Source: Sphingomonas yabuuchiae (GTDB lineage Bacteria > Pseudomonadota > Alphaproteobacteria > Sphingomonadales > Sphingomonadaceae). From it: a stretch of 37,213 nucleotides of DNA. Positions 12,839 through 20,449 of this stretch are shown here, piece after piece. Made by a program: the position numbers and the translations under genes. The notes below the pieces were generated by a model. The model saw only the letters and a list, made by a program, of their open reading frames with translations. It made no database searches and was not told the origin of the DNA. How positions within the stretch are numbered: the first letter of the stretch is position 1; every line of letters begins with the position of its first letter. Where the stretch lies: NCBI RefSeq assembly GCF_001477495.1, contig NZ_LDTF01000082.1, positions 1 through 37,213 of the forward strand, given 5' to 3'.

Positions 12839-13086
12839 GCGGCGAGCCGGACACCGACCTCTGGACCCGCCGGGCGCGCCCGACTTTTCTTTACGTCATG
12901 TACGCGCTGCTGCTCTGGAGCATCCCGATGGGACTGCTGGCGGGAGTGCGGCCCGCCATGGCGGCGGCGATGGTGCGCGGCATGGCACAGTATCTCGCCG
13001 CCATCCCCGAGCCGCTCTATGCGCTCTTCGGCACCGGCTATCTGGGCTATACGGTCGCGCGCGAATGGGGGAAGTCGCGTCAGTAG
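12835..13086 (+). CDS. 3-TM holin, gene-transfer-agent type
   Basis: An 83-residue membrane protein whose core (ARPTFLYVMYALLLWSIPMG ... IPEPLYALFGTGYLGYTVAR) matches the holin family with three membrane segments associated with gene transfer agent release. Hydrophobic segments lie at about 17-37, 42-58 and 60-76. It would form inner-membrane lesions that let the neighbouring muramidase reach the cell wall. The ATG overlaps the endolysin stop by 4 nt, so both are made together. Its stop overlaps the convergent protease stop by 7 nt. No phage structural genes are nearby. Confidence 0.85.
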   Translation: MSGEPDTDLWTRRARPTFLYVMYALLLWSIPMGLLAGVRPAMAAAMVRGMAQYLAAIPEPLYALFGTGYLGYTVAREWGKSRQ

Positions 13087-14312
13087 AAGCGCTTGAGCGT
13101 CAGGGTCCGGTCCTGTCCGTCACAGGTGCGCAAGGCGACCACCGTGCCCGGCTTGCCCACCGTCCAGCGGGCGATCGGGCTGTCGACATAGTCGCGCGGG
13201 ATGGGCTGCCCGTCGATGGCGCAGATCGTGTCGCCCTCGCGCCAGCCGCTCGCCGCCGCCGGGCCGCCGCGCATGACGTGCAGCACGCGCAGGCGGTCGC
13301 CCGCCACGCCCATCAACAGCCCGGCCGTCGATCGCTGGGCGGGCCTGTCGGCCTGGGGGCCGGGCTTCAGGATCATCCGGCCCGCGCCGGGGTCGAGCAG
13401 CACGCGATAGCGTTGCAGGAAGCCCGAGCCGATCCGCCCCGCCGCGCCGACCGATTCGCTGAACCCCTGGGCCGGCTCGACCCGCACCTCCACCTCATGC
13501 GCGGTCAGATTGCCCAGCCGCACGCTCGGCACGATCGCCAGGTCGTTGACCGTCGGCCCCGCCAGCCCGAAGCCGATCGCGGTGGTGGTCGGCAGCGACG
13601 TCAGTCTCGCCGCGCGCCACCCGGCTTGCGTGACGGTCAGCGCGGAGCCGTCGCCGGTATCGACGATGACCGGCGACAGCTTCGCCGCACCCAGCCCGAC
13701 CATGCTTTCATAGACGCGCCGCTCGGTCGACACGGTCAGCGGGGCGGTCGCGCCGGTAAAGGGCATCCGCCCCGAGGGGATCAGGCGAAACCGCTTGGCG
13801 GCATAATCGATGTCGAGCGCGTGCGGCGCCAGCAGGTCGCGCCCGACCAGCAGGTCGACGGGCGTCGCATCCCCGGTCGCGAGCGCGGGCAGCGGCGCGA
13901 CCACCACCCCGCCGCCCTTGCGGGTCAGCCCGCCCAGCGACAGGCTGCGCGTCGGCATCCATCCGATCGCCACCGCCCCGCCGATCGCGCTGGCCTGTCC
14001 ACCGGGCCGCACCTTGGCCTTGGCGGCGATGGGCGAGGCTTGGGACAGCAAGGTGAAGCTGACCCCGGTATCGAGGATCGCGCTGACCTTCTGCCCGTCG
14101 ATGGTCATGGCAAAGCGGATCTGGTTGCCCGGCGTCAGTTGGAACGGAATCCACCGCTCCTCGGCATCGGGCGCAAGCGTCGAAACCCCCGGATCGCGCG
14201 CGGCGGCGGCGACGACATCCTCCTGCGCCGGGATCGCCCTGGGCTCGCGGGGAGCCATCATCGCGGCGGTCAGCAGCAGAGGGACGGGAAGCAGATAGAG
14301 CAGGGGACGCAT
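13080..14312 (-). CDS. retropepsin-like aspartyl protease with PDZ domain
   Basis: This 410-residue exported protein starts with a hydrophobic signal (MRPLLYLLPVPLLLTAAMMA). It has two aspartyl-protease-like lobes: AILDTGVSFTLL near residue 80 and PVIVDTGDGSALTV near residue 215, each with the D-T-G active-site triplet. A PDZ domain follows in the C-terminal quarter (LRVLHVMRGGPAAASGWREGDTICAIDG). Predicted location is the periplasm, as a protein-processing or quality-control peptidase; the substrate is unknown. ATG 14312 is preferred over the adjacent GTG 14315; neither has a good ribosome site. It is convergent with the lysis cassette and divergent from satD. Confidence 0.85.
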   Translation of the reverse strand: MRPLLYLLPVPLLLTAAMMAPREPRAIPAQEDVVAAAARDPGVSTLAPDAEERWIPFQLTPGNQIRFAMTIDGQKVSAILDTGVSFTLLSQASPIAAKAKVRPGGQASAIGGAVAIGWMPTRSLSLGGLTRKGGGVVVAPLPALATGDATPVDLLVGRDLLAPHALDIDYAAKRFRLIPSGRMPFTGATAPLTVSTERRVYESMVGLGAAKLSPVIVDTGDGSALTVTQAGWRAARLTSLPTTTAIGFGLAGPTVNDLAIVPSVRLGNLTAHEVEVRVEPAQGFSESVGAAGRIGSGFLQRYRVLLDPGAGRMILKPGPQADRPAQRSTAGLLMGVAGDRLRVLHVMRGGPAAASGWREGDTICAIDGQPIPRDYVDSPIARWTVGKPGTVVALRTCDGQDRTLTLKRFY

Positions 14313-14325
14313 CACGCCCCAACGC

Positions 14326-14385
14326 CTAGCGGAGCGGGAAGCTGCGCGCGAGGGTGGCGGCGCCGATCTTGCGCCAATCGCTCAT
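14326..14385 (-). other. 19-codon ORF upstream of the aspartyl protease gene
   Basis: ATG at 14385 to TAG at 14326 encodes MSDWRKIGAATLARSFPLR. It ends 13 nt before the protease start. Composition looks like a real protein N-terminus, but the ribosome site is weak. It could be a leader peptide, a gene remnant, or chance. Confidence 0.25.
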
Positions 14386-14403
14386 GATCGCAGCTCATAT
14401 CGA

Positions 14404-14479
14404 TTACCGCATTTACGGGCTAATATGGATTTTATCCCTTTTTAGGGGTAATGAGGAAAATATCCCATTTTCGGGTTAA
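14404..14479. promoter_or_regulatory. three phased palindromic operators upstream of satD
   Basis: Three copies of a palindrome TTANCCC-N6-GGGNTAA lie at 14404-14423, 14432-14451 and 14460-14479, with exactly 28 bp between equivalent positions. The right half-sites are GGGCTAA, GGGGTAA and GGGTTAA. The left halves, read on the other strand, are GCGGTAA, GGGATAA and GGGATAT. The patch is AT-rich in a GC-rich genome and ends 21 nt before the satD ATG. The satD product has its own C-terminal HTH, so autoregulation is the simplest reading. Confidence 0.75.
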
Positions 14480-14500
14480 TCAAGTCGAGTGCTGCGTCAT

Positions 14501-15163
14501 ATGCCCTGTTACGCCGTATTGATGGGTGATCTGGTCGACAGCGAGGGTCATGCCGATCCCGGACAGCTCCATATCGCGTTCAATGCCGCGATCGAGCGGC
14601 AGAATGCGCGCCTTGTCGACGATGTGATGTCACCGCTGACCATCACGCTGGGCGACGAGTTCCAAGGGTTGTTGACCTCGCTGGTCGCCGCCGCCCAAGC
14701 TGCGCAGGACGTTCGCTTCGACCTGATGCGTCAAGACATCGACTGCCGGTTCGTCGTCGGCGTGGTCGACCTGAAGACCCCGATCAACTCGCAACGCGCC
14801 TGGAACATGATGGGACCGGGCTTCGCCGCCGCGCGCGAAAGGCTGGGCGAGAAGCGCTCCCCCAGTCGATACCGATTTTCCATACCTCAGGATGCTCTTT
14901 TGGAAACGCTGCTGGAGGCGATCGGCGCAAGCCTGAGCGCGATCGAGCGCGGCTGGTCGGCGGCGCAGCGCGACGTCGTCATCGCCTTGTCGGACGGCGC
15001 CTCGGTCGCAGACGTAGCGCAGGCGCGCGACGTCGGAATTCCCAATGTCTACAAGGTCCGCAGCGCCGGCGAATATGATCGCTACAGGACCGAATGGGAT
15101 GCGGTTCGCACGGCGCTGGCCGAACTGGATCTTCGCTATGGTTTGGGGAGGGCGGATCGATGA
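14501..15163 (+). CDS. SatD family protein with C-terminal helix-turn-helix
   Basis: The 220-residue product has an N-terminal SatD-type domain: CYAVLMGDLVDSEG with Asp10, TITLGDEFQGLL with Asp52 and Glu53, then FVVGVVDLKTPIN and a conserved GPGFAAARERL. The C-terminal 60 residues (AQRDVVIALSDGASVADVAQ ... VYKVRSAGEYDRY) form an HTH resembling sigma-70 region 4. SatD was named from a streptococcal acid-tolerance locus; its biochemical activity is not established. The paired acidic motifs recall metal sites of class III nucleotidyl cyclases, which is my inference. ATG 14501 is chosen since homologues begin just before the YAVxxGD strand; GTG 14489 is an alternative. Coupled by ATGA to the next gene. 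Confidence 0.82.
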   Translation: MPCYAVLMGDLVDSEGHADPGQLHIAFNAAIERQNARLVDDVMSPLTITLGDEFQGLLTSLVAAAQAAQDVRFDLMRQDIDCRFVVGVVDLKTPINSQRAWNMMGPGFAAARERLGEKRSPSRYRFSIPQDALLETLLEAIGASLSAIERGWSAAQRDVVIALSDGASVADVAQARDVGIPNVYKVRSAGEYDRYRTEWDAVRTALAELDLRYGLGRADR

Positions 15164-15576
15164 TACATGTCATCCTTTACACAGGCTTGGCGCTGTTTGC
15201 CCTGATCTGGGTCGGCAATGAACTTTGTCGCGGCATCTTCAGCCTGACCGGACTGAAGGACTCGATCGCGCATCTGCCCACGCCGGTCCACAGCGCCGGG
15301 CGCTGGATCGGCGCCTTGGAACGGCTGATCCTGGCGGTCGGCATCGTCGCGCAGAGCTGGGAAATCCTGGCTGCGGTCATCGCGCTCAAGACGGTCGCGC
15401 GCTTCAAGGACATGGATGAGCGGGCCTTCGCCGAATATTTCCTCGTCGGCTCGCTGTTCAGCATCTTCTGGACGATGCTCGTCACCAGTACCTGGCTGGC
15501 TTACGACCACCGGGTCGGCGGCGACGTCCGCCACCATGCCGAGCAATGGATGGGCATCGAGGCCAAGAAGGATTGA
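15160..15576 (+). CDS. membrane protein coupled to SatD (DUF3307 C-terminal-like)
   Basis: A 138-residue protein with about three membrane segments (residues 4-24, 50-75 and 97-118). The central block GRWIGALERLILAVGIVAQ ... ALKTVARFKDMDERAFAEYF resembles the C-terminal membrane half of DUF3307 proteins (WIG-LER followed by K-x-x-x-RF), which commonly neighbour satD. Unlike those, the N-terminal half of DUF3307 is missing. The ATG at 15160 overlaps the satD stop and has GGGGAGGG 7 nt upstream. It probably serves as the membrane partner or effector of SatD. It ends 4 nt before the convergent cpaF. Confidence 0.75.
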   Translation: MIHVILYTGLALFALIWVGNELCRGIFSLTGLKDSIAHLPTPVHSAGRWIGALERLILAVGIVAQSWEILAAVIALKTVARFKDMDERAFAEYFLVGSLFSIFWTMLVTSTWLAYDHRVGGDVRHHAEQWMGIEAKKD

Positions 15577-15580
15577 TGGC

Positions 15581-17110
15581 CTACAGGCATGCCTCCAGCA
15601 GTGCCTTGTCGAAGCCGAACTGCTTGGCCTTGTCCAGCGTATAGGGGCGCAGGCCCGACGAGCGATATTCGCCGATGATCTTGCCGTCTGTGCCTTCGTC
15701 CAAATATTCGAAGGCGAACAGTTCCTGCGTCACGATCACCGGGCCTTCCATGCCGATCACCTCGGTGATGTTGGTCACGCGGCGGCTGCCGTCGCGCAGG
15801 CGCTTGACCTGGACGACCAGATCGACCGAGTCGGCAATCTGGCGGCTGATCGCCTCTTTGGGCACCTTGATGTCGGACATCATCACCATATTCTCCATGC
15901 GGGCCAGCGCCTCGCGCGGGGAATTGGAGTGGAGTGTGCACATCGACCCGTCATGGCCGGTGTTCATCGCGGCCAGCAGGTCGAAGCATTCGCTTCCACG
16001 GATTTCGCCCAGGATGATCCGGTCGGGCCGCATGCGCAGCGCGTTCTTCACGAGGTCGCGGATGCTGATCTCGCCCTGACCCTCCAGATTGGCGGGACGG
16101 GTTTCGAGCGGCAGCCAGTGCGGCTGTTGCAGGCGAAGCTCGGCCGCATCCTCGATGGTCAGCACGCGCTCGCCCGGGTCGATCATCTTGGACAGGGCGT
16201 TCAGCATCGTCGTCTTGCCCGAGCCGGTGCCGCCCGAAATGATGATGTTGAACCGCGACGCCCCCGCGATCTTCAGCATCGTCGCCATGTCCTCGCTCAT
16301 CGATCCGCCGTTCGCCATCATGTCGAGCGTGATCGGCTTGGCGGAGAATTTGCGGATCGAGATGGCGGTGCCGCGCAAGGACAGCGGCGGTACGATCACG
16401 TTGACGCGGCTGCCGTCCTTCAGGCGGGCATCGGCCAGCGGCGTGGTCTGGTCGACGCGGCGGCCGACCGAGTTGACGATGCGCTGCGCGACCTGGAACA
16501 GATGCTCCTCGTCGCGGAACCGGATATTGGCCAGCTCCAGCCGGCCCTTACGCTCGACATAGGTCTGCTCGGGGCCGTTGACCATGATATCGGTGATGTC
16601 CGCGTCGGCCAGCAGTTCCTCGAGCGGACCCAGGCCCAGCAGCTCGTCGACCAGAACCTTTTCCAGCGCAAACTGCTCGCGCCGGTTGAGCGTCAGCTTC
16701 AGCTCGGCCAGCACCTCGCCGATGATCGGCCGGAATTCTTCGGCCAATTCGTCCTTGCCCAGCGTCGCGGCGGCTTCGGGGTCGACGCGTTCAAGCAGGC
16801 GGGGGAGGACCTGTTCCTTGATGCGGTGGATCGACGCCTCGAACCCTTCCCCGCGCGCCGGGGTCGGATCGATGGAGGCGGCCTGGCGCTCGGCCAGTCG
16901 CTGCATCGCGTCGGCGGCGGTGCCGGGCGCGGCGATCGCGCCCTCCAGTGCGGACAGCGGCGGGAATTGCGAACCGCCGCCGCCGCGGGCGGGCGAATCG
17001 GGCTCGGGGCGCGTGGTGGGGCCGGGGCCGTGCATCGGGCGCGCCACGCCGAAGGCCGGGCGACCTGCGGCTCCGCTTCCCAAACCCTGACGGCGACCGA
17101 ACGCACTCAT
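15581..17110 (-). CDS. cpaF: CpaF/TadA-type secretion ATPase
   Basis: This 509-residue hexameric ATPase powers Tad (type IVc) pilus assembly at the inner membrane. A poorly conserved, Gly/Pro-rich N-terminus (1-60) precedes the N-terminal domain (LELLGLGPLEELLADADITDI-like region, ending in IMVNGPEQTYVERKG) and the RecA-like domain. The latter has Walker A ISGGTGSGKTTML, the Asp box LTIEDAAELRL, Walker B RIILGEIRGSE and the His box GHDGSMCTLHSNS. ATG 17110 (MSAFGRR) matches the usual CpaF start; ATG 17125 adds five residues. No other cpa/tad gene lies in the window, so the ATPase is separated from the rest of its machine or serves another type II/IV-like system. Confidence 0.95.
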   Translation of the reverse strand: MSAFGRRQGLGSGAAGRPAFGVARPMHGPGPTTRPEPDSPARGGGGSQFPPLSALEGAIAAPGTAADAMQRLAERQAASIDPTPARGEGFEASIHRIKEQVLPRLLERVDPEAAATLGKDELAEEFRPIIGEVLAELKLTLNRREQFALEKVLVDELLGLGPLEELLADADITDIMVNGPEQTYVERKGRLELANIRFRDEEHLFQVAQRIVNSVGRRVDQTTPLADARLKDGSRVNVIVPPLSLRGTAISIRKFSAKPITLDMMANGGSMSEDMATMLKIAGASRFNIIISGGTGSGKTTMLNALSKMIDPGERVLTIEDAAELRLQQPHWLPLETRPANLEGQGEISIRDLVKNALRMRPDRIILGEIRGSECFDLLAAMNTGHDGSMCTLHSNSPREALARMENMVMMSDIKVPKEAISRQIADSVDLVVQVKRLRDGSRRVTNITEVIGMEGPVIVTQELFAFEYLDEGTDGKIIGEYRSSGLRPYTLDKAKQFGFDKALLEACL

Positions 17111-17145
17111 CCCGACATTCCCCATGGCATCGGATCGTTCCGTAA

Positions 17146-17162
17146 ATGGTAAGATTTACCAT
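17146..17162. promoter_or_regulatory. 17-bp palindrome between cpaF and the serine protease
   Basis: ATGGTAA-GAT-TTACCAT is perfectly palindromic (7-3-7) and sits in the divergent region, 36 nt from the cpaF start. It does not match a CtrA box (TTAA-N7-TTAA). Symmetry and position suggest an operator that could act on both genes; the cognate regulator is unknown. If the protease started at ATG 17163 this site would cover its ribosome site. Confidence 0.5.
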
Positions 17163-17219
17163 ATGCCTAACCGATCCCGGTTGCAGGCGATGGAAGGGGC
17201 GGGATATGGCCCTGTCCCA

Positions 17220-18737
17220 ATGCTCAGCCGGTTCGTCCTTGCCGTCGTCCTGACCCTGGTCGGACTGTCGCCCGCTCTGGCCGGGGCGGACGATATCGCC
17301 GCGACCGCGCGCGGCGTGGTGCGGGTCGTCACCATCGCCATGGTCGACGATCAGGTGGCCGGGTTCGGCCATGGCTCAGGCTTTGCGGTGGCGCCCAACC
17401 GCATCGTCACCAACGCGCACGTCGTCGAACTGGCCGAGCGCTATCCCGACAATGTCGTCATCGGCGTCGTGCCGTCGGAGGGCAGCAAATCCTATCAGGG
17501 CCGGGTCATCGCCTATGACTCGCGCCGCGATCTGGCGCTGATCGAGGTGAGCGAGGCCAGGCTGCCGCCCGTCGCCTTGTTCACCGGCCCCGTGACCGAG
17601 GGGGATCAGGTCATCGCGCTCGGCTATCCCGGCAATGTCGACCTGGCGACGGCCCAGTCGGCGGCGGATTATATCCGCCCGCTGTCGCCCGTCCGGTCGC
17701 AGGGGGTGGCCTCGGGCCGCCGCGCGCTGACCGGGATCGAGGTGCTCCTCCACACCGCCAGCATCGCGCGGGGCAATTCGGGCGGGCCGCTGCTCGATCC
17801 GTGCGGGCGGGTGATCGGGGTCAACTCCGCGCTGACCCGCGCCGATGACGGTGATTCGACCTTCGGCTTCGCGATCGCGGATACCGAGCTGATGGCGTTC
17901 CTGCGCGAGGCGAAGCAGCCCTATGCCTCGGTCGGCGTGCCCTGCACCTCGATCGAGGAGCGGTTGCGCGAGGACAGCGCGGCGGATGCGCGCGCCGTGG
18001 TCGAGGCGGCCGCCGCCAGGCGCGAGGCGGCCAATGCCGCCGCGCTGCGCCGCGAGGAGGCGCTGAACGCCGCGCGAAGCGAGGCGGAACGGCTGCGCGA
18101 GAATGTCATGGCGGTCGCCGCGCTGCTGCTGGTCGGTGGCGCGTTGGCGGTCGGCGGGGCGGGGCTGCTGGAATCGCGCGGGTCGCGGCGGGCGGCGATC
18201 TGGACCGGGTCGGCGGGCGGCGTCGCGATCGTCGCGGCGGTCGTTGTCTTCCTGTTGCGCCCTTCCGCCGAGATACAGCTGCCGCGCGAGACGATGGCGG
18301 CGGCGACCGGCCCTAGCGCACCCGGCGCGGCGATGGGGCCGATGATCTGCACGCTGATCCCCGACCGCAGCCGGATCACGGTTTCGTCCACCGCCGAGAC
18401 GCGGCTGGACTGGGGGGCAAAGGGCTGTGCCGATGGCCGCGTCCAGTATCTGGAGGGCGAAGGCGGCTGGCAGCGGATCATCGTGCCCGAGGACGAGCCG
18501 ACCGTGACCGTCGCGCGCTTCGATCCGGTCACGCGCACCTATACCCAGACCCGCTACATGTTGCCCGCTGCCACGATGGACGCGATCCGCAAGCTGCACC
18601 AGCCGAGCACGCCGGATGCGTGCGTGAAGACCGACAAGGCGCTTCAGAATCTTGAGGGCGAACAGGCCCAGATCCGCCAGCAACTGCCGCCGCTGCCCAA
18701 CGAAAAGCTGGTATATAGCTGCCGCTCTGCGCGCTAA
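17220..18737 (+). CDS. membrane-anchored trypsin-like serine protease
   Basis: A 505-residue protein. A signal peptide (MLSRFVLAVVLTLVGLSPALA) leads into an S1C-type protease domain with the triad His in IVTNAHVVE, Asp in SRRDLALIEV and Ser in ARGNSGGPLL. After the domain comes an Ala/Arg/Glu-rich coiled coil (about residues 255-295), two membrane segments (AVAALLLVGGALAVGGAGLL and GGVAIVAAVVVFLL), and a C-terminal domain of about 130 residues with no PDZ domain. This differs from DegP/HtrA. The start is uncertain: ATG 17220 gives a clean signal peptide, but in-frame ATGs at 17163 and 17190 exist and none has a strong ribosome site. Divergent from cpaF. Confidence 0.85.
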   Translation: MLSRFVLAVVLTLVGLSPALAGADDIAATARGVVRVVTIAMVDDQVAGFGHGSGFAVAPNRIVTNAHVVELAERYPDNVVIGVVPSEGSKSYQGRVIAYDSRRDLALIEVSEARLPPVALFTGPVTEGDQVIALGYPGNVDLATAQSAADYIRPLSPVRSQGVASGRRALTGIEVLLHTASIARGNSGGPLLDPCGRVIGVNSALTRADDGDSTFGFAIADTELMAFLREAKQPYASVGVPCTSIEERLREDSAADARAVVEAAAARREAANAAALRREEALNAARSEAERLRENVMAVAALLLVGGALAVGGAGLLESRGSRRAAIWTGSAGGVAIVAAVVVFLLRPSAEIQLPRETMAAATGPSAPGAAMGPMICTLIPDRSRITVSSTAETRLDWGAKGCADGRVQYLEGEGGWQRIIVPEDEPTVTVARFDPVTRTYTQTRYMLPAATMDAIRKLHQPSTPDACVKTDKALQNLEGEQAQIRQQLPPLPNEKLVYSCRSAR

Positions 18738-18825
18738 CTTCCAACGCGGCCCATAAGGGCTTGCGCCGCCGCTCCCGTTTCGACGACATAACGAACCTGA
18801 TCGATGCGGCTTGGGAGGGCCGGAA

Positions 18826-20376
18826 ATGACCAAGGGGGGAAGGCGCGCCCGTCGCTGGATGGCGGCCGCGATGATGGCGTGTGTGGGGGCACTGGCGGCG
18901 ACGCCCGCCCAGGCCGAATGGCGCGAGGCGCGGGCTCGGCATTTCATCCTCTATGGCAATATGCCCGAAGAGGCGATCCGCGCCATGGCGACGCGACTCG
19001 AACAGTTCGACGGCGCGCTGCGCTATCTCTACAGCAAGCCCGAGGTCGACGGGCAGGAGAGCAACCCCGTCACCGTCTATGTCCTGCCCACCGTGTCGGC
19101 GGTGCGACGCCTCTATGGCAAGGGCGGCGACCATATCGCCGGTTTCTATCAGGGCCGGGTTTCGGGATCGGTCGCCTTCACGCCGCTGCGGAGTGACGAA
19201 GAGGGGCCCAATGCGCTCCAGCCGCAACAGGTGCTGTTCCACGAATATGCCCATCACTTCCTGCTCGGCAATTCGCAGCTCGCCTATCCGGCCTGGTATT
19301 CCGAGGGGGCGGCGGAGTTCGTCGGCACCGCGCGATTCGAGCGAGAGGGGATCATGCTCGGCGTCGCGGCCCAGCATCGTGCTTATGGCCTGCTCGACTC
19401 GGCCAAGCTGCCGATCGAGACGCTGTTCGATTCGTCGCGCCGCAAGCTTAGCGATATGGAGACCGAACAGGTCTATGGCCGGGGCTGGCTGCTGACCCAT
19501 TATCTGATGTTCGACGCGACGCGGGTGGCCAACTTCAACCGCTATCTCACCCTGCTCAATCAGGGGAAGCCCAGCATCGACGCGGGCAACGAGGCGTTCG
19601 GGTCGCTCAAGCAGTTGGATCGCGATCTGGGACGCTATCTGGGCCAGAGCAGGATTCCCGGCATGCTGGTCCGGTTCGAACGGCTGCCCAAGGCCGATGT
19701 GGCGGTCCGCGTGCTGAGCGCGGGCGAACAGGCGATGATTCCGTCCCGGATGCAGTCGGATCGTGGCGTCAATCGCACCACCGCGGGCGAGGTCTATGCG
19801 CGAGCCTCGGCCGTGGCGGCGGCCTGGCCTCAGGACGCGGTCGCACAGGGCTGGTTCGCCGAAATGGCCTATGACGCGGGCCAGGACCAAGCGGCCGAGG
19901 CGGCGGCCGATCGGGCGCTGGCGGTGAAGCCCGACCTGCAACAGGCGCTGCTCTATAAGGGGCTGCTCCATCTGCGCCGCGCCGCCAGCGACAAGACGAA
20001 GGACCCCGCGCGGTGGAACGAGGCACGAAGTTGGGTCATCCGTGCCAACCGTGCCGATCCCAACGCCGCCGAGCCGCTGGCGGTCTTCTACAGCAGCTTC
20101 CGTATGGCGGGCGAGCGTCCGCGCGAATCGGCGGTGAAGGGGCTGGAGCGCGCCTTCGAACTGGTGCCGCAGGACCAGGGGCTGCGCTTCATGATGGCCA
20201 GCCAGCAGATTTCGGCCGGGCAGATCGACCAGGCGAAGCGCACGTTACGTCCGCTCGCCTATGATCCGCACATGCCGCCCGACAATCCGGCGGCGACGCT
20301 GCTGGCGCTGCTCGACAGCGGCAATCAGGATGCGGTGAAGACCGCGCTGGCCGCCGTCAGCGACAAGACCGAATAG
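18826..20376 (+). CDS. secreted zinc-peptidase-like protein with TPR repeats
   Basis: The 516-residue product has a signal peptide (about 1-26, ending PAQA) and a gluzincin-like domain with the zinc motif HEYAHHFLLG near residue 144 and a downstream glutamate in YSEGAAEFVG. Its C-terminal third has tetratricopeptide-like helices (AEMAYDAGQDQAAEAAADRA, LLYKGLLHLRRAA, LERAFELVPQDQGLRF). The layout resembles DUF1570-type peptidase/TPR proteins. It is probably periplasmic; the substrate is unknown. ATG 18826 has GGGAGGG 6 nt upstream, which argues against TTG 18811. It lies 88 nt after the serine protease on the same strand, so cotranscription is possible. Confidence 0.82.
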   Translation: MTKGGRRARRWMAAAMMACVGALAATPAQAEWREARARHFILYGNMPEEAIRAMATRLEQFDGALRYLYSKPEVDGQESNPVTVYVLPTVSAVRRLYGKGGDHIAGFYQGRVSGSVAFTPLRSDEEGPNALQPQQVLFHEYAHHFLLGNSQLAYPAWYSEGAAEFVGTARFEREGIMLGVAAQHRAYGLLDSAKLPIETLFDSSRRKLSDMETEQVYGRGWLLTHYLMFDATRVANFNRYLTLLNQGKPSIDAGNEAFGSLKQLDRDLGRYLGQSRIPGMLVRFERLPKADVAVRVLSAGEQAMIPSRMQSDRGVNRTTAGEVYARASAVAAAWPQDAVAQGWFAEMAYDAGQDQAAEAAADRALAVKPDLQQALLYKGLLHLRRAASDKTKDPARWNEARSWVIRANRADPNAAEPLAVFYSSFRMAGERPRESAVKGLERAFELVPQDQGLRFMMASQQISAGQIDQAKRTLRPLAYDPHMPPDNPAATLLALLDSGNQDAVKTALAAVSDKTE

Positions 20377-20406
20377 CCGGCTCGTTCCGGGGTGCCTTGC
20401 GTGTGC

Positions 20407-20438
20407 CCGTCATTGCGAGCGGAGCGAAGCAATGACGG
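20407..20438. repeat. dispersed palindrome, CATTGCGAGCG type
   Basis: Ten-base arms CCGTCATTGC and GCAATGACGG surround GAGCGGAGCGAA. This sequence type is widespread in sphingomonad and other alphaproteobacterial intergenic regions. It lies between the convergent TPR gene and the truncated ada gene, 12 nt from the ada stop. Confidence 0.75.
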
Positions 20439-20449
20439 CATCGCTGGGC

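Noticed and set aside
14404..14480. CRISPR-like array upstream of satD
   Set aside because: The 28-bp period is CRISPR-like, but there are only three units, the repeats are degenerate, there are no spacers of normal length, and no cas genes are nearby. Palindromic operators explain it better.
15416..17152. 578-codon plus-strand ORF
   Set aside because: Shadow of cpaF on the opposite strand; no recognisable domain.
17376..18947. 523-codon minus-strand ORF
   Set aside because: Shadow of the trypsin-like protease; rich in Arg, Gly and Asp with no domain.
20407..20438. Attachment site or transposon end explaining the truncated Ada
   Set aside because: The palindrome is a common dispersed repeat; no integrase, transposase or target duplication is visible.
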